From: Limnobacter sp. MED105
GTDB taxonomy: Bacteria > Pseudomonadota > Gammaproteobacteria > Burkholderiales > Burkholderiaceae_B
Length of the DNA: 64,000 nucleotides
Assembly: GCF_000170915.1 (NCBI RefSeq)
Contig: NZ_ABCT01000008.1
Span: 1 to 64,000 of the forward strand
Reading direction: 5' to 3'
Below the pieces are notes generated by a model, which did no database searches, had not been told where the DNA came from, and saw only the letters and a program-made list of their open reading frames with translations. The position numbers were made by a program, and so were the translations under genes. Positions 21,886 through 32,171 of this stretch are shown here, piece by piece; position 1 is the stretch's first letter, and every line of letters begins with the position of its first letter.

Positions 21886-23373
21886 ATGAATTTGCTTCTT
21901 GATCAATCGGTTTTACAAGTCGGACTCGGAGAGTCTGGTTTGGCTTGCGCGCGCTGGGCGCTTGCGCAGGGTGCCCGATTGACCGTGATTGACACACGTG
22001 AAATGCCACCAGGATTACAGGAGTTGCAATCCATTCAGTCCGATGTGCGCTTGTTCAATTCAGTCAGTGATTTGAACTGGGATTTTGACCGCGTGGTGGT
22101 CTCACCTGGTTTGCCGCCCTCTCACCCGCTGATGGTAGCAGTGCTTGCACAGGCTGCCGCGCATGGCACCCCGGTAGATTCAGAACTTGATCTGTTTGCT
22201 GATGCGCTCGACGCTTTGCAGCAAGAAAAGAATTATCAACCGCAAGTGGTGGGTATTACTGGAACCAACGGAAAAACCACCACAACTCGGATGGTGGAAT
22301 GTCTTACGCAATTTGCCGGGAAGAAAGCTGTGGCTGCGGGCAATATCAGTCCGGCTGCTTTAGATGCTTTGCGTGAGCAATTGGAAGTGGGCGATTTACC
22401 TGATATTTGGGTACTTGAGCTATCGAGTTTCCAGTTGCATTGGACCAAGCGTTTGAAATTTGATGCATCGACAGTGCTCAACATTACGCAAGATCATCTG
22501 GACTGGCACCCTGATATGCAGGAGTACGCCCAGGACAAATTCCGAATCTTTTCGGAAAATGGTGTGTGCGTGATCAACCGGGATGACGCCTTGGTGCTCG
22601 ATGCCAATTTGCCAGCTGGAACAAGGGTGTCCACCTTTGGCACAAGTGCGCCTGCTCAAGTCGATGATTTCGGCCTGATTCGAGAAGGTGGCATGCTGTG
22701 GTTGGCTCAGTTGGTGGGTGATCAGGAGAAATCGCAGGAAACACCAATTTCCACTCGCCGCAGAAAGCAGGAAGAAGTAGAGCCACGGCAAAAGCTGCTA
22801 ATGCCAATCGAGGCTTTGCAAGTGGTTGGTTTGCACAACGCAAGCAATGCACTGGCGGCCTTGGCGTTGTGCCAGGGCCTGGGCTTGCCAATGGCCAAGT
22901 TGTTACACGGTTTGCGCAGCTACCAAGGCGAACCGCACCGCGTTCAGCATGTCGTCCAAATCGACGGAGTCGACTATTTCGATGACAGCAAAGGTACCAA
23001 TGTGGGAGCCACTGTGGCCGCGTTGAACGGATTGGCCAAACCCACTGTATTGATTGCTGGCGGTGATGGCAAAGGGCAGGACTTCTCTCCCTTGGTGCAA
23101 CCTGTGTCGAATTACTGCAAGCATGTGGTGTTGATTGGGAAGGACGCGGACAACATGATGAGCGCCCTTGCCCTAGCGCAGGTGCCTTGTGAAAAAGCAG
23201 CAACTTTGGAACAGGCTGTGCAAGTGGCAGCCAGCAAAGCTCGGGAAGGAGACTGTGTGTTGCTGAGCCCGGCGTGCGCAAGCTTGGACATGTTCAGGAA
23301 TTATGTGCACCGCGCTGAGGTTTTTGTGGATGCTGTTCGAGCCATTGCGGCGGACAGGGGGCAGCCATGCTGA
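21886..23373 (+). CDS. murD: UDP-N-acetylmuramoylalanine-D-glutamate ligase MurD
   Basis: Adds D-Glu to UDP-MurNAc-L-Ala. GLGESGLACARW at the N-terminus is the UDP-binding turn, GTNGKTTTTR (126-135) the ATP loop, and NITQDHLDWH and DDSKGTN are family motifs. At 495 residues it is longer than E. coli MurD (438, from memory); a charged, low-complexity stretch at about 278-304 (rich in Gln, Glu, Arg) looks like an insertion in the central domain. The ATG at 21886 is preferred to a TTG three codons earlier. It overlaps ftsW by 7 bases. Confidence 0.95.
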   Translation: MNLLLDQSVLQVGLGESGLACARWALAQGARLTVIDTREMPPGLQELQSIQSDVRLFNSVSDLNWDFDRVVVSPGLPPSHPLMVAVLAQAAAHGTPVDSELDLFADALDALQQEKNYQPQVVGITGTNGKTTTTRMVECLTQFAGKKAVAAGNISPAALDALREQLEVGDLPDIWVLELSSFQLHWTKRLKFDASTVLNITQDHLDWHPDMQEYAQDKFRIFSENGVCVINRDDALVLDANLPAGTRVSTFGTSAPAQVDDFGLIREGGMLWLAQLVGDQEKSQETPISTRRRKQEEVEPRQKLLMPIEALQVVGLHNASNALAALALCQGLGLPMAKLLHGLRSYQGEPHRVQHVVQIDGVDYFDDSKGTNVGATVAALNGLAKPTVLIAGGDGKGQDFSPLVQPVSNYCKHVVLIGKDADNMMSALALAQVPCEKAATLEQAVQVAASKAREGDCVLLSPACASLDMFRNYVHRAEVFVDAVRAIAADRGQPC

Positions 23374-24623
23374 GCAAGTGGGGCAAGAAAGATCAAAGCA
23401 ACATGCAATTCAAAAGCCTGATCCCTGCCACGGCGGCAGGAGGTGGTTTGTCATCTTCCATGTACAGAGTCAACCGTGGGCCTGCAGTGTCTCAGGTGAT
23501 TGACCAAGGGCTGATTTGGGCTGTGTTGGCGTTGCTGTTTCTGGGTCTTGTGATGGTGTATTCGGCCACAGTGGCTTTACCCGATTCCAACAAGTACGCC
23601 AACTATCAAACCACACACTTTCTGGTTCGGCATGCGGTGTCCATTGCCGTGGCATTTGTAGCAGCCTTCTGTGTTTTCCAGATTCCAATGAAAACCTGGC
23701 AAGAGTTGGCGCCCTTGGTGTTTTTGTGTTGTATCGCTTTGCTGGTGTTGGTGTTGATTCCCGGTATTGGCAAAGAGGTGAATGGTGCTCGCAGATGGCT
23801 ATCACTGTATGTGTTGAATATTCAACCGTCTGAATTGATGAAGGTGTGCGCGATCATTTATGCAGCCGACTACACCGTGCGCAAGCAAGCCTACATGCAG
23901 CGTTTTGGGAAGGTTTTGTTTCCCATGTTCATGGCTATGTTTTTGGTAGGCATGCTGCTTTTGCTTGAGCCTGACATGGGCGCATTCATCGTGATTGTCA
24001 CAGTGGTGTTCGGAATCCTGTTTTTGGGTGGCATCAATGGCCGGGTATTTTTTGGTGTGTTGTTTGCGCTCAGCGCAGCATTTGCTTTGTTGATTGCATT
24101 CAGTGATTACCGTCGGGCTCGTTTGCTGGCGTACCTCGACCCGTGGGAGGGCGACAATGCCCTGAACAAGGCCTACCAGCTATCGCATTCCTTGATCGCA
24201 TTTGGCCGGGGTGAAGTACTGGGCGTAGGTTTGGGTGGCAGCGTTGAAAAGTTGCATTACCTGCCTGAGGCCCACACCGACTTCTTGCTTGCAGTGATTG
24301 GCGAAGAGCTGGGCTTTGTGGGTGTGACGGTTGTTATTTTGCTGTTCATGTACATCGTTAAACGATGCTTTGCAGTGGGTGCCCAAGCCATTGCACTGGA
24401 GCGCACATTCTCCGGTTTGGTGGCCAAAGGGGTGGGTATCTGGATCGCGGTTCAGTGCTTCATCAACATGGGTGTGAATTTGGGGGTTCTGCCTACAAAA
24501 GGCTTGACCTTGCCATTGATGAGTTATGGAGGCTCCGCAATCCTCGTGACCTGCGCAGCCCTTGCCTTAGTGCTCCGGATTGATCATGAAAACCGAACCA
24601 TGATGCGGGGAGGTGCTGCATGA
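23367..24623 (+). CDS. ftsW: septal peptidoglycan glycosyltransferase FtsW
   Basis: A 418-residue SEDS-family membrane protein that polymerises septal glycan with FtsI. About ten membrane spans follow a ~45-residue cytoplasmic N-terminus. Family motifs include NGARRWL, QPSELMK and, near the end, LPLMSYGGSA. The start at 23367 lies inside murD. The gene ends in a 4-base overlap with murG. Confidence 0.96.
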   Translation: MLSKWGKKDQSNMQFKSLIPATAAGGGLSSSMYRVNRGPAVSQVIDQGLIWAVLALLFLGLVMVYSATVALPDSNKYANYQTTHFLVRHAVSIAVAFVAAFCVFQIPMKTWQELAPLVFLCCIALLVLVLIPGIGKEVNGARRWLSLYVLNIQPSELMKVCAIIYAADYTVRKQAYMQRFGKVLFPMFMAMFLVGMLLLLEPDMGAFIVIVTVVFGILFLGGINGRVFFGVLFALSAAFALLIAFSDYRRARLLAYLDPWEGDNALNKAYQLSHSLIAFGRGEVLGVGLGGSVEKLHYLPEAHTDFLLAVIGEELGFVGVTVVILLFMYIVKRCFAVGAQAIALERTFSGLVAKGVGIWIAVQCFINMGVNLGVLPTKGLTLPLMSYGGSAILVTCAALALVLRIDHENRTMMRGGAA

Positions 24624-25693
24624 GCAAAGCCCAGCGATTGGCATTGATTGTAGCGGGTGGTACCGGTGGCCATATTTTTCCGGGTTTGAGCGTTGCATCT
24701 GAATTGAAAGCCCGTGGTTGGCAAGTTCAATGGGCGGGAAACCCACAGGCCATGGAAGGTCGTTTGGTGCCAGCAAACGGCGTTGAAATGAACACCTTGG
24801 TGTTCTCGGGTTTTCGCGGAAAAGGTATCTTGCAGCAGGTTTTCATGCCATTGAAATTGCTGCGTGCATTCTGGACTTCTGTTCAGATCCTTCGTCGCAC
24901 CCGGCCCGCAGTGGTATTGGGTATGGGAGGGTATGTGGCTTTCCCGCTGGGTATGATGGCCAGTTTGCTGAATATTCCTTTGGTGGTCCATGAGCAAAAC
25001 TCGGTTGCAGGCCTGACGAACAAAGTGTTGGCCAAGTTGGCAGATCGCAACCTGGTTGCTTTTCCGTACGCTTTGCCAAATTCCAATTGGGTTGGTAACC
25101 CTGTGCGCGAAATGATCTATAGCCAGCCCGAGCCCCGCGCGCGTTTTCAAGGGCGCAGTGGTCCGTTGAAATTGTTGGTGCTGGGTGGAAGTTTGGGCGC
25201 ACAAGCCTTGAATGAGGTGGTACCCAAAGCCTTGGCGATGTTGCCTGCTGATTGCAGACCCGAGGTTGTGCACCAGGCGGGAGAGAAAAACTTGCCAGCT
25301 TTGCGCGATAACTACGAAAAGGCAGGTGTCGGTGCGCAGCAGTTGGCATTTATTGATGATGTTGCGGCGGCCATGGCCACGGCTGATCTGGTCATTTGCC
25401 GGGCTGGGGCAATGACCGTCGCTGAAGTTGCAGCCATTGGGGTTGCGGCATTGTTTGTGCCTTTTCCCCATGCTGTTGATGATCACCAAACCCACAATGC
25501 AGGTTTTCTGGTGAAAGAGAATGCCGCGTGGCTGCGCCAGCAACATGAATTGGATGCCGCGTGGCTGGCCAACTGGTTGCAACAAACCAGCCGGGACACA
25601 TGCCTTGCACAAGCAGAGCGTGCAAGGGCCTTGGCCAAACCACAAGCCACGCAGGAAGTGGCGAATTACATTGAACAGGTTGCGAAGGTATGA
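24620..25693 (+). CDS. murG: UDP-GlcNAc:lipid I N-acetylglucosaminyltransferase MurG
   Basis: Makes lipid II at the inner face of the cytoplasmic membrane. GGTGGH at 13-18, [11 protein letters not shown] and [11 protein letters not shown] are the GT28 motifs, and a [11 protein letters not shown] segment binds the sugar nucleotide. 357 residues, normal. Overlaps of 4 bases with both ftsW and murC suggest translational coupling. Confidence 0.97.
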   Translation: MSKAQRLALIVAGGTGGHIFPGLSVASELKARGWQVQWAGNPQAMEGRLVPANGVEMNTLVFSGFRGKGILQQVFMPLKLLRAFWTSVQILRRTRPAVVLGMGGYVAFPLGMMASLLNIPLVVHEQNSVAGLTNKVLAKLADRNLVAFPYALPNSNWVGNPVREMIYSQPEPRARFQGRSGPLKLLVLGGSLGAQALNEVVPKALAMLPADCRPEVVHQAGEKNLPALRDNYEKAGVGAQQLAFIDDVAAAMATADLVICRAGAMTVAEVAAIGVAALFVPFPHAVDDHQTHNAGFLVKENAAWLRQQHELDAAWLANWLQQTSRDTCLAQAERARALAKPQATQEVANYIEQVAKV

Positions 25694-27090
25694 AACACAA
25701 AGTCAAACATGTGCACTTTGTCGGTATTGGTGGTTCCGGGATGAGCGGAATCGCCGAGGTATTGATTAACCTGGGTTACAAGGTGAGCGGATCGGACTTG
25801 TCTGACTCTGCGGTAACCCAGCGACTGGCCAAATTGGGTGCCACCGTGTTTACGGGGCACGAACGGTCGAACATTGCCGGTGCAGATGCGGTGGTGACAT
25901 CGACCGCGGTTGGCGGCAGCAACCCCGAGGTGTTGGCTGCGCGTGCAGCACGTGTGCCAGTGGTGCCCCGTGCTGTCATGTTGGCTGAACTGATGCGCTT
26001 GAAGCAAGGCATCGCTGTGGCCGGTACGCACGGCAAGACCACCACCACCAGTTTGGTGGCTAGCATTTTGGCTGAAGGCAAGCTAGACCCCACATTCGTG
26101 ATTGGTGGTCGTCTGAATTCTGCAGGTGCCAATGCCAAACTTGGCACTGGCGAATTCATGGTGGTTGAGGCGGATGAATCGGATGCCTCTTTTTTGAACC
26201 TGATGCCTGTCATCGCTGTGATCACCAACATTGACGCGGATCACATGGAAACCTATGGACATGACTTCGCACGCTTGAAGCAAGCCTTTGTCGAGTTCAC
26301 GCAGCGCCTGCCATTCTACGGCGTGGCCGCAGTGTGTGTGGACGATCCTTGCGTACGCGAGATCATGCCTTTTGTTTCGAAAACAATTGTGACTTACGGT
26401 TTGTCTGAACAAGCGCAAATTCGCGCGGTGAATGTTCAGGCTTGCCAAGGGCAAATGAAATTCACGGTGTTGCGTGAAGACGAAGCACCGCTGGACATTA
26501 CCTTGAATTTGCCAGGCGACCACAACGTACGCAATTCACTTGCGGCAATCGCGGTGGCCACGGAAATCGGTGTTTCTGATGAAGCGATTGTTGCTGCGCT
26601 TGAAAAATTCAATGGTGTTGGTCGCCGTTTCCAGCATTACGGCGAGGTGGCCGCCAAAGAGGGAGGCCACTTTCTGGTGGTCGATGATTATGGACATCAC
26701 CCCGTTGAAATGGCCGCTACACTTGCGGCCGCGCGGGGTGCCTACCCGGACAAGCGATTGGTGCTTGCCTTTCAGCCCCACCGCTATACACGCACACGCG
26801 ACTGTTTTGAAGACTTCGTCAAGGTACTGGGTACACCAGACCTGGTGATTTTGTCAGAAGTGTATTCCGCCGGGGAAGCGCCGATTGTCGCCGCCGACGG
26901 CCGCTCACTGGCGCGTGCTGTGCGCGTGGCTGGGCGCACTGAACCCGTATTTGTAGAAGACATGAATGAGATGAAAAGTACGATTTTAAACATTGCCCGC
27001 GATGGTGATTTGGTCATCACGATGGGTGCAGGCTCAATTGGTGCCTTGCCTGGTCGATTGGTGGCCAGTACTCAAGGAGGAAAACCATGA
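25690..27090 (+). CDS. murC: UDP-N-acetylmuramate-L-alanine ligase MurC
   Basis: The first Mur ligase, adding L-Ala to UDP-MurNAc. [12 protein letters not shown] near residues 12-23 binds the UDP moiety; GTHGKTTTT at 112-120 is the ATP loop; DDYGHHP is the C-terminal signature. 466 residues, normal. It overlaps murG and ddl by 4 bases each. Confidence 0.97.
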   Translation: MKHKVKHVHFVGIGGSGMSGIAEVLINLGYKVSGSDLSDSAVTQRLAKLGATVFTGHERSNIAGADAVVTSTAVGGSNPEVLAARAARVPVVPRAVMLAELMRLKQGIAVAGTHGKTTTTSLVASILAEGKLDPTFVIGGRLNSAGANAKLGTGEFMVVEADESDASFLNLMPVIAVITNIDADHMETYGHDFARLKQAFVEFTQRLPFYGVAAVCVDDPCVREIMPFVSKTIVTYGLSEQAQIRAVNVQACQGQMKFTVLREDEAPLDITLNLPGDHNVRNSLAAIAVATEIGVSDEAIVAALEKFNGVGRRFQHYGEVAAKEGGHFLVVDDYGHHPVEMAATLAAARGAYPDKRLVLAFQPHRYTRTRDCFEDFVKVLGTPDLVILSEVYSAGEAPIVAADGRSLARAVRVAGRTEPVFVEDMNEMKSTILNIARDGDLVITMGAGSIGALPGRLVASTQGGKP

Positions 27091-28058
27091 GCACACGTGT
27101 TGATGCAAAAAGCCTGGGCAAAGTGGTGGTGCTTTTCGGTGGTCGTTCCGCTGAACGGGAAGTGTCGCTGAAATCAGGCAGCATGGTGCTGGCTGCTTTG
27201 AAACGCAACGGCGTGGATGCGCATGGATTCGATCCGGCTGAGCGCAGCATGGTCGAGCTGGCACAGGGCGAGTTTGACCGCGCAGTGATTTCTCTACACG
27301 GACGCTTCGGCGAAGACGGCACGATTCAAGGTGTTCTGGAGTGGCTGAACATTCCCTACACTGGAAGTGGTGTGACTGCATCGGCCTTGGCCATGGACAA
27401 AATACTGACCAAGGCAGCGTGGATCAGCCAGGGCTTGGCCACGCCCGATTATGTTCGCCTTGAGCCTGGTTTCAACGTGAGTGAAGTGGTACAGCGCTTG
27501 GGTTTGCCCTTGATCGTGAAACCCGCTCAGGAAGGCTCAACCCTGGGTTTGACCAAAGTAAAAACAGTGGATCAATTGCAGGCCGCATTTGATTTGGCCT
27601 ACAAATATGACCCTAATGTACTGGCAGAAAAATTTGTCAGCGGACAAGAGTTGACCGTGCCGGTCATGGGTGAAGGCGCTGGTGCGCACGCTTTGCCTGT
27701 GATCCGCATTCAGGCGCCCGATGGCAACTACGACTACCACAACAAATACATCGGCAATGAAACCAAGTACTTCTGTCCAAGCGGTTTGAATAGTGACTTT
27801 GAAGCCGAGGTACAAGCGCTTTGCGTCAAGGCCTACCAAGTCTTGGGTTGCGCTGGGTGGGGGCGCGCCGACGTGTTGGTCGACGAAAGCGGCAAGCCCT
27901 GGTTGCTGGAAATGAACACATCGCCCGGCATGACTGACCATTCTTTGGTGCCCATGAGCGCACGCGCAAGCGGTGTTGAGTACGACGACCTGGTGCTGCA
28001 GATCGCAGCCAGCGCACGCCTAAAAGCATCCGGTTTGAATGTGGGAGGCGCGCGCTAA
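27087..28058 (+). CDS. ddl: D-alanine-D-alanine ligase
   Basis: An ATP-grasp ligase of 323 residues that supplies D-Ala-D-Ala to MurF. The N-terminal [17 protein letters not shown], the LHGRFGEDG loop, the [12 protein letters not shown] segment and the C-terminal [12 protein letters not shown] are typical. It overlaps murC by 4 bases; the next gene's ATG follows its stop with no gap. Confidence 0.97.
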   Translation: MSTRVDAKSLGKVVVLFGGRSAEREVSLKSGSMVLAALKRNGVDAHGFDPAERSMVELAQGEFDRAVISLHGRFGEDGTIQGVLEWLNIPYTGSGVTASALAMDKILTKAAWISQGLATPDYVRLEPGFNVSEVVQRLGLPLIVKPAQEGSTLGLTKVKTVDQLQAAFDLAYKYDPNVLAEKFVSGQELTVPVMGEGAGAHALPVIRIQAPDGNYDYHNKYIGNETKYFCPSGLNSDFEAEVQALCVKAYQVLGCAGWGRADVLVDESGKPWLLEMNTSPGMTDHSLVPMSARASGVEYDDLVLQIAASARLKASGLNVGGAR

Positions 28059-28838
28059 ATGCTGGGAGCAATCTGGAACGACGACAAACTCATGAGCATT
28101 ATTGCAGGGCTGTTTTCAGCGCTGGCATTGGTGCTCTTGGGCTATGCGTGTATTCAGTGGTTGATTCAGCGCCCGGTGTTTGAACTGAAGCGCGTGGAAT
28201 TGGTCGGCGATGTAGAGCGTGTGAACTTGATTGGTTTTAAGGCCAATGTGCTGCCGAAAATCGAGGGCACTTTTTTCTCGGCCAATTTGCAGAAAGTACG
28301 GGAACAGGTGGAAGCCCAACCTTGGGTGCGGAAGGCGGTTGTGCAGCGTACCTGGCCTAGTGGCTTACGTATCCAGATTCAGGGGCACACACCTTTGGCC
28401 TTGTGGGGCGAAACACGGTTGGTCAACACGTATGGAGAAGTCTTCTCTGCCAACTTGGCTGAAGTCGCAGAAGACCAGCAGTTGGCAGTATTGAACGGGC
28501 CTGCGGGCAGTGAATTGCTTGTATCGAAAATGTATGTGTCAAGCATCGAAAAACTGAAAACCTTGGGCATGTGGCCCTCGCGAGTGGAGTTGTCAGATCG
28601 TTACGCATGGTCGATTGAAACAGACACGGGCATCACGATTGAACTGGGACGCGCGCAAGAGAATTTCAGCATTGAACAGAAAATGGATCGACTGCTGGCG
28701 GTTTATCCAAAAATTACAAGCCAGGTGATGGCGGCAGTGGAAAGAATTGACCTGCGCTATCCAAGGGGTGTGGCAGTAAAGGGCGAGCGTTTGGCGGTGT
28801 CAAAACCTGCTGGCGCTTCAAGCATGAAATTGAACTGA
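28059..28838 (+). CDS. ftsQ: cell division protein FtsQ
   Basis: A bitopic divisome protein of 259 residues. A short cytoplasmic tail is followed by one span (~13-35), a POTRA domain beginning at FELKRVELVGDVERV, and a periplasmic beta domain. It recruits FtsL and FtsB. It abuts the ddl stop and is followed by ftsA after 25 bases. Confidence 0.94.
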   Translation: MLGAIWNDDKLMSIIAGLFSALALVLLGYACIQWLIQRPVFELKRVELVGDVERVNLIGFKANVLPKIEGTFFSANLQKVREQVEAQPWVRKAVVQRTWPSGLRIQIQGHTPLALWGETRLVNTYGEVFSANLAEVAEDQQLAVLNGPAGSELLVSKMYVSSIEKLKTLGMWPSRVELSDRYAWSIETDTGITIELGRAQENFSIEQKMDRLLAVYPKITSQVMAAVERIDLRYPRGVAVKGERLAVSKPAGASSMKLN

Positions 28839-28863
28839 ATATGAAAAATTGAAACTGGGCACC

Positions 28864-30093
28864 ATGAACAAAGAGCCGAAAGATTTGATAGTTGGGCTGG
28901 ACATTGGCACTGCGAAAGTTGTGGCCATGGTTGCGGAGTTGCTGCCTGATGGCCGCTTCGAAGTCATAGGCGGGGCGCAACATGATTCGCGGGGATGAAA
29001 AAGGCGTAGTGGTCAATATGGAGTCCACAGTGCATTCCATTCAGCAGCCCTTTGAAGAGGCCGAGTTGATGGCAGATTGCAAATTCAAACCGTGCTCACG
29101 GGCATGGGGGGCAGCCACATTCGCAGTTTCATTTCTTCGGGCATGGTGGCCATTAAAGAACGTGAAGTCACACAGGCCGATGTCGCCCGCGTGATCGAAA
29201 CCGCCAAGGCTGTGAATATTCCAACTGACCAGCAAATTTTGCATGTGTTGCCACAAGAATTCATCGTGGACGGGCAGGAAGATGTGCGTGAACCGTTGGG
29301 TATGAGCGGTGTTCGTTTGGAAACCCGTGTGCACATTGTGACCGGCGCAGTTTCAGCTGCACAGAACATCGTGAAGTGTGTGCGCCGTTGCGGTTTGGAA
29401 GTACAGGACCTGATGCTTCAGCCACTGGCCTCCAGCATGGCTGTGTTGACTGAAGATGAAAAAGAACTGGGTGTGGTGCTGATCGATATTGGCGGTGGCA
29501 CCACCGATATCGCCGTGTTCACTGGCGGTGCAATTCGTCACACTGCGGTGATTCCAATTGCTGGCGATCAAATTACCAACGACATTGCAATGGCCCTGCG
29601 CACACCAACGCCAGATGCAGAGGAAATCAAAATTCGTCACGGCGTGGCCAAACAAGTACTGGCTGATCCACACGCAAAAATCGACGTGCCCGGCATTGGC
29701 GAGCGCGACCCGAGAACTTTGTCCAAACAAGCCTTGGCCGCTGTCATCGAACCACGCCTTGAAGAGTTGTTCTTAATGGTGCAGCAAGTGTTGCGCGAAT
29801 CGGGTTACGAAGAGTTGTTGTCCTCGGGGGTGGTGTTGACCGGTGGTACCAGCCTGATGCCAGGTATTGCAGAACTGGGTGAAGACATTTTCATGAAACC
29901 TGTGCGGATTGGCGTTCCTGATTACGCGGGAGGTTTGGCTGATATGGTTCGCACCCCGCGCTTTGCAACAGCGATGGGTTTGCTGCACGAAGCGCGCGCG
30001 CAACATTTGCGTGGCCGCAGGGTGGCCTCGCAAGGTGGCGGCCTGAAGCAAACGGTACAGAAAATGAAAGAGTGGTTTTTGGGTAATTTTTAA
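28864..30093 (+). pseudogene. ftsA: cell division protein FtsA, reading frame broken in this sequence
   Basis: FtsA is the actin-like protein that tethers FtsZ to the membrane. Translation from the ATG at 28864 gives a good FtsA start (VGLDIGTAKVVAMVAE) but hits TGA at 28996. The homology then continues in the +1 frame (KGVVVNMESTVHSIQQ) to about 29083 and returns to the original frame (IQTVLTGMGGSHIRS) to the stop at 30091-30093. Restoring one base in each of the runs at 28991-28994 (G), 28998-29002 (A) and 29081-29083 (A) would give an unbroken ~410-residue FtsA with the conserved SRGMKKG and ADCKIQT junctions. The rest (DIGGGTTDIAV, VLTGGTS, C-terminal KEWFLGNF amphipathic tail) looks sound. 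Sequencing or assembly error is more likely than true loss. Confidence 0.85.
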
Positions 30094-30156
30094 TTGCGGT
30101 TTTTTTAATTAGTTTTTTCGGCGATGTTAATTTTTGCTAGATAGGAGGCAAACACC

Positions 30157-31326
30157 ATGTCATTTGAAATTCTCGAGACAGAAACCCAAGGGACTGTCAT
30201 TAAAGTTGTAGGTGTAGGCGGCGCAGGCGGTAACGCGGTGGCCCACATGATTGCGCAAGGCGTTCAAAACGTCGAATTCATTTGCGCCAACACGGATGCA
30301 CAGGCGCTGGCAAAAACCAAAGCCAATGTACTTATTCAGCTGGGCAAAACCGGTCTGGGTGCGGGTGCAAAACCCGAGGCAGGTCGCCAAGCGGCTGAAG
30401 AAGACCGTGACCGTATTCGCGATGCATTGCGTGGGGCACACATGGTGTTCATCACAGCCGGCATGGGCGGTGGTACAGGTACAGGCGCTGCACCGGTGGT
30501 TGCTGAAGTGGCCCAAGAGTTGGGTATTCTGACCGTGGCCGTAGTGACAAAGCCTTTCGAATTTGAAGGGACCAAACGCTGCAAGGCTGCAGAAGAAGGT
30601 CTGGAGAAATTGTCCAGCAAAGTGAACTCACTGATTATCGTGTTGAACGAGAAGCTGCTGGAAGTGGTTGGCGACGATGCAACCCAGGAAGATTGTTTCA
30701 TTGCTGCCGACGATGTGTTGCACAACGCATGCGCTGGCATCGCAGAAATCATCAACGTGGAAGGCAACGTGAACGTCGACTTCGAAGACGTGAAAACAAT
30801 CATGTCTGAAGTAGGCAAAGCCATGATGGGTACGGCAACTGCCAACGGTCCTGACCGTGCACGCGAAGCGGCCGAGCAAGCTATCGCTTCTCCTTTGCTG
30901 GAAGGTGTTGATTTGTCGGGTGCACGTGGTGTGTTGGTGAACATCACTTCAAGCAAGAGCCTGAAGCTGAAGGAAACCAAAGAAGTGATGAACATCATCC
31001 GTGCCTACGCAGCTGAAGACGCAACCGTGATTTTCGGTACAGCTTACGATGAAACCATGGGCGATGACCTGCGAGTCACTGTAGTTGCCACTGGATTGGG
31101 TCGTAAAGCAGCCAAGCCCACTTTGGTGCAGGCCGAGCAGTACCAGCCAATGGCTCGTACTGGTACGTTCGACGCTGTAAGCGGTCAGCAAGGTGAAACG
31201 GATTACGCCATTCCGGCTGTATTCCGCAATCCACGCGACAACGCAGCTTCACGCGTACAGGCTTTGCAAGACAGTGGCATGGATCGGTTTGACATTCCCG
31301 CATTTTTGCGACGTCAAGCAGACTGA
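30157..31326 (+). CDS. ftsZ: cell division GTPase FtsZ
   Basis: The tubulin-like Z-ring protein, 389 residues. The tubulin signature GGGTGTG is at 104-110, GVGGAGGNAV is near the N-terminus, and the C-terminal peptide DIPAFLRRQAD is the usual binding site for FtsA and other partners. A strong ribosome site, AGGAGG, precedes the ATG. The 63-base gap after ftsA is T-rich but lacks a clear terminator hairpin. Confidence 0.98.
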   Translation: MSFEILETETQGTVIKVVGVGGAGGNAVAHMIAQGVQNVEFICANTDAQALAKTKANVLIQLGKTGLGAGAKPEAGRQAAEEDRDRIRDALRGAHMVFITAGMGGGTGTGAAPVVAEVAQELGILTVAVVTKPFEFEGTKRCKAAEEGLEKLSSKVNSLIIVLNEKLLEVVGDDATQEDCFIAADDVLHNACAGIAEIINVEGNVNVDFEDVKTIMSEVGKAMMGTATANGPDRAREAAEQAIASPLLEGVDLSGARGVLVNITSSKSLKLKETKEVMNIIRAYAAEDATVIFGTAYDETMGDDLRVTVVATGLGRKAAKPTLVQAEQYQPMARTGTFDAVSGQQGETDYAIPAVFRNPRDNAASRVQALQDSGMDRFDIPAFLRRQAD

Positions 31327-31521
31327 ACGTAGCAGGACTGCGAGTGCCACAATAAAAGCAAGCGATCTGCTTTTCGAGAACATTTTCGAGAAGTGAATGT
31401 CCTATCAACACCCTCGGTGGTTCGCGGGTGAAGTTTGCAGTTTTGCCGAAGACTGCAGATCCGCGATCTACCCAGGGTCGCTTGTGTGGTGTATTTTTGA
31501 GGTTTTAGGAGAAGTATAAAA
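31327..31521 (+). other. intergenic region before the peroxiredoxin gene
   Basis: 195 bases without a gene. A direct repeat TTTTCGAGAA occurs at 31371-31380 and 31383-31392 (12-base period). A weak inverted repeat, TGCAGT and ACTGCA, is near 31436-31457. I see no convincing terminator or promoter; the AGGAG at ~31508 is the ribosome site of the next gene. Confidence 0.4.
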
Positions 31522-32025
31522 ATGACAATCAACATCGGTGACAAGTTGCCCAATGCAACCGTGTTCGAGTTTTTTCATGAAGAAACAGAGGGCTGTTCTT
31601 TGGGCCCAAACAAATTTGAAGTGGAAAAAGAGTTGGCCGGTAAAACGGTTGCGATTCTGGCCTTGCCTGGCGCGTACACACCTACCTGCTCTGCAAAACA
31701 CGTTCCGGGTTTTATTGCGAACTATGATGCGTTTAAAGCCAAGGGTGTTGATGAAATTTGGTGTATATCGGTGAACGATGCATTCGTGATGGGCATGTGG
31801 GGCAAGTCTTTGGGTGCGGAAGGCAAAGTACGCATGTTGGCTGACGGTTCAGCAGAATTCACCAAGAAAATTGGCATGGAACTGGACCTGACGGCACGCG
31901 GCATGGGTGTTCGGTCAAATCGTTATTCGATGCTGGTGAAAGACGGCGTAGTGACCCAATTGAATGTGGAAGCGCCCGGTGTATTCGAGAACAGCACGGC
32001 TGAAAAGCTGTTGTCGCAAATTTAA
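31522..32025 (+). CDS. peroxiredoxin (Prx5 type)
   Basis: A 167-residue thiol peroxidase of the Prx5/hybrid type. The peroxidatic Cys56 is in PGAYTPTCS; FVMGMWGKSLG, MLADGSAEF and RSNRYSMLV are typical of this subfamily. There is a second Cys in DEIWCISV. It reduces peroxides, probably with glutaredoxin/glutathione or thioredoxin. It lies between ftsZ and lpxC, a placement I recall from other Burkholderiales. Confidence 0.93.
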   Translation: MTINIGDKLPNATVFEFFHEETEGCSLGPNKFEVEKELAGKTVAILALPGAYTPTCSAKHVPGFIANYDAFKAKGVDEIWCISVNDAFVMGMWGKSLGAEGKVRMLADGSAEFTKKIGMELDLTARGMGVRSNRYSMLVKDGVVTQLNVEAPGVFENSTAEKLLSQI

Positions 32026-32117
32026 GAAATAACCGAGAAAACAGGGTAATTCGTGCAATTTTGCGACACTTTTACCCCGTTTTAACCCTAATTGGAGTTT
32101 GACCTCCATAAAAAATC

Positions 32118-32146
32118 TTGGGTTGAACTGACCGGGTGGTTACACT
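32118..32146 (+). promoter_or_regulatory. candidate lpxC promoter
   Basis: TTGGGT at 32118-32123 and TACACT at 32141-32146 with a 17-base spacer, 26 bases before the lpxC start codon. The -10 hexamer matches that of the rnpB promoter exactly. This suggests lpxC can be expressed apart from ftsZ and the peroxiredoxin. Confidence 0.5.
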
Positions 32147-32171
32147 TCGGTGACAATTCAAGGAAAGTTGT

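Noticed and set aside
24584-25645. 353-residue reverse-strand frame opposite murG
   Set aside because: It is a shadow of murG, rich in His and Gln as antisense frames here tend to be, with no domain or ribosome site.
28994-29003. Programmed frameshifting in ftsA at the run of five A
   Set aside because: One slip would not restore the protein; three separate base losses are needed and the conserved junctions are regained only by adding bases at all three runs, which fits sequencing error.
31354-31377. Possible ftsZ terminator (AAAAGCA with TGCTTTT)
   Set aside because: The stem is only seven mostly A-T pairs and is not followed by a T run, so I do not call it a terminator.
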